A stretch of DNA of 64,000 nucleotides from Myxococcales bacterium (lineage in GTDB: Bacteria; Myxococcota_A; Bradymonadia; UBA7976; UBA1532). The stretch is taken from contig JACKDP010000001.1 in NCBI GenBank assembly GCA_020633435.1, forward strand, positions 1,364,001 through 1,428,000, written 5' to 3'. This document shows positions 62,085 to 64,000 of this stretch, piece after piece. The notes under the pieces are model-generated. The model was not told the DNA's origin, ran no database searches, and saw only the letters and a list, made by a program, of their open reading frames with translations. The position numbers and the translations under genes were made by a program. Positions within the stretch are counted from its first letter, which is position 1. Each line of letters starts with the position of its first letter.

Positions 62085-63034
62085 TGCGGGCCTACCTCGA
62101 CGAAGCGGGCCTTCGCTTCCATGGCGCCCCGAGCGAGACGCTCCGAGACGCCATCGATGACCTGGTGGACGTCCTCGATGACGTGCGCGAATTCGACGAT
62201 GAGGTCGTGCTCTGGTCCGACGCGGCGTATGACGCCGAAGTTGACGACGACACCACGTTCATGGACTTCCTGTTTACGGCTGGCGACGCCACCCTCGCCG
62301 ACGCCCGCCGCCGGCTGATGCTCGCCGTCAACCGCCTCACATCATGGGAGACGCCGGACTGGGAGCTCGACGTCCCCGACCATGACGTCCACCTGGCTGG
62401 GGAGAAGGTCTGGGCACCGAGCCTGGCCCAGGCGGTCACGGCAGAGTCCGCCTTGGGGCCCATCGCCGTGCTCGCGCTCTCCACGGCTCGGGAGCCTGGC
62501 CCGACGACGGTCGTTCTGACCGACCAGGCGGCGATCCTCCATACGGTCACGGCCCCAACCGGCCGACGAGCCTTCGTCCGCACCTGGCTGCAGGCACGTC
62601 CGCCCGCCCCGGTGGACTTCCCCTGCTGGCTCGACCGGGCGTTCCCTGATCTGCGGTGGACGGACGAGGCCCAGAACGGCCTGCGGACGAACAGCAAGTA
62701 CTTCTTCGGCGACCGCTTCCCGACCACCGTCCACCACCTCGGCGTCCTCAACGACCATGCCGCAGACGTCTTCGTCGAGCAGAAACAGAATGATCTGCGT
62801 GAGAAGCACCTGAGCGCGCTGGACGTCAACGCGAGCCCCGAGAGCCCGAACACCCGGGCGAACCGCAAGGCCGTCGAGCAACGCCAGGTCGAGTGGCAGG
62901 GCCAGACCATCGCCTTCTGGTGGCACACCAAGATCCGGTATGACACGGGCCGCATCCACTTCCACCATGACGCTTCGGCACCAGCCCCGGGCCGGATCGT
63001 CATCGGGCTGTGCGTCGAGCACCTCCTCGTCTGA
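62081..63034 (+). CDS. Unrecognised protein, defence module gene 3 (candidate effector or substrate adaptor)
   Basis: A 317-residue protein with no family I can name. The N-terminal 60 residues are acidic and helix-rich (SETLRDAIDDLVDVLDDV, LWSDAAYDAEVDDD). The middle has VLTDQAAILHTVTAPTGRRAF. The C-terminus is rich in His, Trp, Lys and Arg: NSKYFFGDRFPTT, EKQKQNDLREKH-like and FWWHTKIRYDTGRIHFHH, ending IVIGLCVEHLLV. That terminal pattern looks like a conserved motif block of proteins placed next to DUF262/AAA pairs. It may be the catalytic element, but no nuclease motif is certain. Its ATG overlaps the ATPase stop (ATGA), so it is the last of three coupled genes. Confidence 0.7.
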   Translation: MMRAYLDEAGLRFHGAPSETLRDAIDDLVDVLDDVREFDDEVVLWSDAAYDAEVDDDTTFMDFLFTAGDATLADARRRLMLAVNRLTSWETPDWELDVPDHDVHLAGEKVWAPSLAQAVTAESALGPIAVLALSTAREPGPTTVVLTDQAAILHTVTAPTGRRAFVRTWLQARPPAPVDFPCWLDRAFPDLRWTDEAQNGLRTNSKYFFGDRFPTTVHHLGVLNDHAADVFVEQKQNDLREKHLSALDVNASPESPNTRANRKAVEQRQVEWQGQTIAFWWHTKIRYDTGRIHFHHDASAPAPGRIVIGLCVEHLLV

Positions 63035-63050
63035 CCTTCCCGGGCCAGTG

Positions 63051-63225
63051 CGGATCATCGGGCCCTCGTAGCAACACCTTCCTGACCGTCGTCCGGATGA
63101 TCGTCAGCGCTGTCACCCGGGCTCGCGCCACTTCGTCGCGTACCACGACGCCCCGAACGACCGGCGACGGAACCCCGCACCAGGAACTCCGCCTGCTTGC
63201 GGCGCTGGCGGTCCGGATCATCGGG
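63051..63225. repeat. 12-bp direct repeat downstream of the defence module
   Basis: CGGATCATCGGG occurs at 63051-63062 and 63214-63225, with a partial match (CCGGATGATCG) near 63093-63103. Both copies lie in the 213-base gap between the module and the lipase gene, close to the 3' end of the module. They may mark an insertion boundary. Confidence 0.35.
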
Positions 63226-63247
63226 TGTGCTGAGCGCCCCCCTACCC

Positions 63248-64000
63248 TCACCCGCCGGGCAGCGAGCGCCACGCTTGCGCGACCTCTACCGAGGCCTGCA
63301 GCGCCCCCCACTCGGGCACGTCGACCGTCGGCGGCGCGGTGCTCACCATCCTCAGGCGCGCGTCCGCCGCGTCGACGAAGTGCCCGGTCCACACCTGGTC
63401 AGGCTGGACGACGGCCCGGGAGACGACGTGCTGGTAGTTCAGGAGGCTGTGGCGCGCCGTCAGGTACGGCCACCAGGCATCCTCGACGTAGAACGCCACG
63501 AGGAATGGCTGCCCGACGTGCTCGTAGCCCCAGACTTCGGGCGGCATGGTCGGGACGTAGTCCCAGAAGCTGGCCACCCGGAAGGTCGCCACCTCCAGCC
63601 GCTCGTTGTAGAGCGCCGCGAACCCGCCCGTGCCCGTCCGGGGGCTGGCGAAGGTCGTGGCCGTCACCTGCCAGGCCGGGCGCGACAGCGCTGCGTCCAG
63701 GGCGAAGAGGCTCGCCAGGCTCCCTCCGAGGCTGTGCCCCGTCACCACCACCCGCTGCACGGCGGGCGACGCCCGGTCGAGCGCGGCGAAGACCTGCGCC
63801 TGCATCGAGGCCGCCATGTCCCCGCCCTGGCCGGCGTACACCCCGAAGAACCCGCTCGCCACCCAGACGTCCGGCGGCGCCGGGGCGTCGTACGGGACGA
63901 ACGCCGCCGTGGTGGCCCAGAGATCCTCGTAGGCGTCGGCCACCGACGCCGTCCCCCGGAAGGCCACGAGGTACGTCCCCGGGCTGAGCGTCGCCTCGAG
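63248..64000 (-). CDS. Class 3 lipase, partial (N-terminus outside window)
   Basis: An alpha/beta-hydrolase of lipase class 3. VAFRGT near the visible N-terminus is the family's oxyanion-hole motif, and VVVTGHSLGGSLASLFALDAA contains the nucleophilic serine (GHSLGG). A later DYVPTMPP supplies a likely catalytic Asp and H in SRHSLL or GHFVDA a likely His. The frame remains open through LEATLSPGTYLVAFRGT to the window edge, so the gene starts upstream of the last base. A GTG at 63967 lies inside the family motif and cannot be the true start. Confidence 0.85.
   Translation of the reverse strand, partial: LEATLSPGTYLVAFRGTASVADAYEDLWATTAAFVPYDAPAPPDVWVASGFFGVYAGQGGDMAASMQAQVFAALDRASPAVQRVVVTGHSLGGSLASLFALDAALSRPAWQVTATTFASPRTGTGGFAALYNERLEVATFRVASFWDYVPTMPPEVWGYEHVGQPFLVAFYVEDAWWPYLTARHSLLNYQHVVSRAVVQPDQVWTGHFVDAADARLRMVSTAPPTVDVPEWGALQASVEVAQAWRSLPGG

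Overview
This is a very GC-rich, gene-dense bacterial chromosome segment. The best fit is a myxobacterium (Myxococcota). The evidence is a giant lipoprotein with 36 Cys-rich repeats of the type C-x-D-G-x-x-N-G-x-E-T-D-x-D-C-G-G-x-C, followed by integrin-like FG-GAP, RTX and cadherin-like domains. Ala/Pro-rich single-pass membrane proteins, TPR lipoprotein-like paralogues and an unusual fused lipid-synthesis pathway also fit. This assignment comes from family knowledge, not a database search. No rRNA, CRISPR array, integrase or transposase was found.

Layout. 1-1017: the 5' part of an Ala-rich membrane protein, then tRNA-Asn with its own promoter and a strong terminator. 1314-8958: a tightly coupled five-gene minus-strand operon directly downstream of the tRNA. 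In transcription order it encodes a glycosyltransferase/pseudokinase-like/glycosyltransferase protein, a DUF1152 protein, a GTP cyclohydrolase II fused to a NADAR (YbiA/COG3236) N-glycosidase domain, an asparagine-synthase-like amidotransferase and an arylamine N-acetyltransferase-like enzyme. It looks like an undescribed biosynthetic system that starts from GTP. 9170-17477: mixed metabolic genes: P450, SDR, YCII protein, a secreted internal-thioester protein behind a possible RNA switch, a TetR divergon, and a radical SAM/thymidylate-kinase-like pair. 17747-27735: the giant Cys-rich lipoprotein gene, interrupted by five small frameshifts.

27797-46388: redox and regulatory genes (Tat-exported zinc ADH, LysR regulators, DJ-1, FKBP lipoprotein), an ABC-2 exporter, a lone phage-type tail-tube protein, an ArsR/SRPBCC pair, an OxyR/KatG divergon and a CsoR-type metal sensor. 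46444-54754: a two-gene lipid pathway (serine-palmitoyltransferase-like enzyme fused to a BioF2-type GNAT; FAAL-acyl-CoA dehydrogenase-ACP) flanked by a cNMP-domain histidine kinase and a response regulator. 54841-59626: envelope and secreted proteins. 59824-63034: a coupled three-gene module (DUF262, AAA ATPase with DUF3696-like end, unknown third protein) that resembles a phage-defence cassette. The window ends in a partial class 3 lipase.

Six frameshifts lie in G/C homopolymers or GC dinucleotide runs: five in the Cys-rich gene and one in the FAAL gene. Each is repaired by adding or removing one or two bases and the net offsets agree with the gene lengths. I therefore treat both genes as intact with probable sequencing errors, although phase variation cannot be excluded.
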